6,004 nt of DNA from a bacterium (GTDB taxonomy: Bacteria > Actinomycetota > Actinomycetes > Actinomycetales > Actinomycetaceae), in assembly GCA_030544165.1 (NCBI GenBank), contig JAUNRP010000055.1, positions 4,534-10,537 of the forward strand, written 5' to 3'. A model generated the notes under the pieces. That model made no database searches. It worked only from the letters and a program-made list of their open reading frames with translations, and had not been told where the DNA came from. Positions 5,893 to 6,004 of this stretch are shown here, one piece after another. How positions within the stretch are numbered: position 1 is the first letter of the stretch; each line of letters opens with the position of its first letter. A program made the position numbers and the translations under genes.

Positions 5893-6004
5893 TCACCACC
5901 CTAGCGAGGCAAGGCCACCCGCGAAGCTCGCTCCCAACGGCAGATCCTCCACTAGGCAGGCCTGCAGCGCGTGGTAGATGTCCGGCTTGCCCTCCCACGT
6001 CCCG
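5893..6004 (-). CDS. AGE family sugar epimerase/isomerase (C-terminal fragment, continues off window)
   Basis: Reading leftward from the right edge, a frame gives 36 residues and ends at TGA 5895-5893. It begins GTWEGKPDIYHALQACL and continues VEDLPLGASFAGGLASLGW. The WxGKPDxYHALQAxL pattern followed by a proline-containing LPL and a small-residue helix is what I recognise as the C-terminus of N-acylglucosamine 2-epimerase superfamily enzymes, which include YihS-like aldose-ketose isomerases and mannose or cellobiose epimerases. These are soluble (alpha/alpha)6-barrel enzymes, and the His in this block lies in the active-site region. Only about a tenth of the usual 400-residue protein is present, so the exact reaction cannot be called. 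It precedes the SDR gene by 26 bases, which suggests co-transcription and a shared sugar pathway. The call rests on a motif recalled from memory. Confidence 0.7.
   Translation of the reverse strand, partial: GTWEGKPDIYHALQACLVEDLPLGASFAGGLASLGW

Noticed and set aside
5867..5998. N-terminal extension of the SDR to an upstream ATG
   Set aside because: The added 44 residues lack SDR character and overlap the AGE-family reading frame. A near-perfect ribosome site points to ATG 5866.
5881..5998. FGGY-kinase or fucose-isomerase C-terminus as identity of the edge fragment
   Set aside because: The WxGKPDxYHALQA pattern agrees better with AGE-family enzymes. I do not recall it at the end of FGGY kinases or fucose isomerases.

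Overview
The window is about two-thirds G+C with strong G/C preference at third codon positions, GTG starts and purine-rich Shine-Dalgarno sites. This fits a high-GC Gram-positive bacterium (Actinomycetota, possibly Micrococcales), but the genus cannot be named from the sequence. It is densely coding, with no tRNA, rRNA, CRISPR array, insertion sequence or phage gene seen.

Plus strand, 1-4994: four genes in one direction form a carbohydrate uptake and activation operon. They are the end of a sugar-type substrate-binding protein (start lies upstream), a two-domain CUT2 (RbsA-like) ATPase at 1069-2637, a BPD_transp_2 permease at 2639-3679, and S-methyl-5-thioribose kinase (mtnK) at 3762-4994. 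The ATPase and permease are separated by one base. The other two junctions (77 and 82 bases) each hold a clear RNA hairpin without a U-tract. The first is a stem of 15 to 18 bp just after the binding-protein gene and probably helps set its expression relative to the ATPase. The simplest reading is that the operon imports 5-methylthioribose, or the closely related 5-deoxyribose, and phosphorylates it at C1. The isomerase (mtnA) and any aldolase or later methionine-salvage genes are not in view.

Minus strand, 6004-5102: a convergent pair. The last 36 codons of an N-acylglucosamine 2-epimerase (AGE) family sugar epimerase/isomerase enter at the right edge. Twenty-six bases later comes a complete 254-residue classical short-chain dehydrogenase/reductase with a full Asn-Ser-Tyr-Lys catalytic tetrad. 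The two probably form a separate sugar or polyol operon whose substrate cannot be read from the sequence. The 107 bases between the operons carry two inverted repeats that may act as a weak bidirectional terminator.

The points most worth following up are the kinase-coupled importer as a candidate methylthioribose/5-deoxyribose scavenging system, the large hairpin after the binding-protein gene, and the lopsided loss of catalytic residues in the ATPase.
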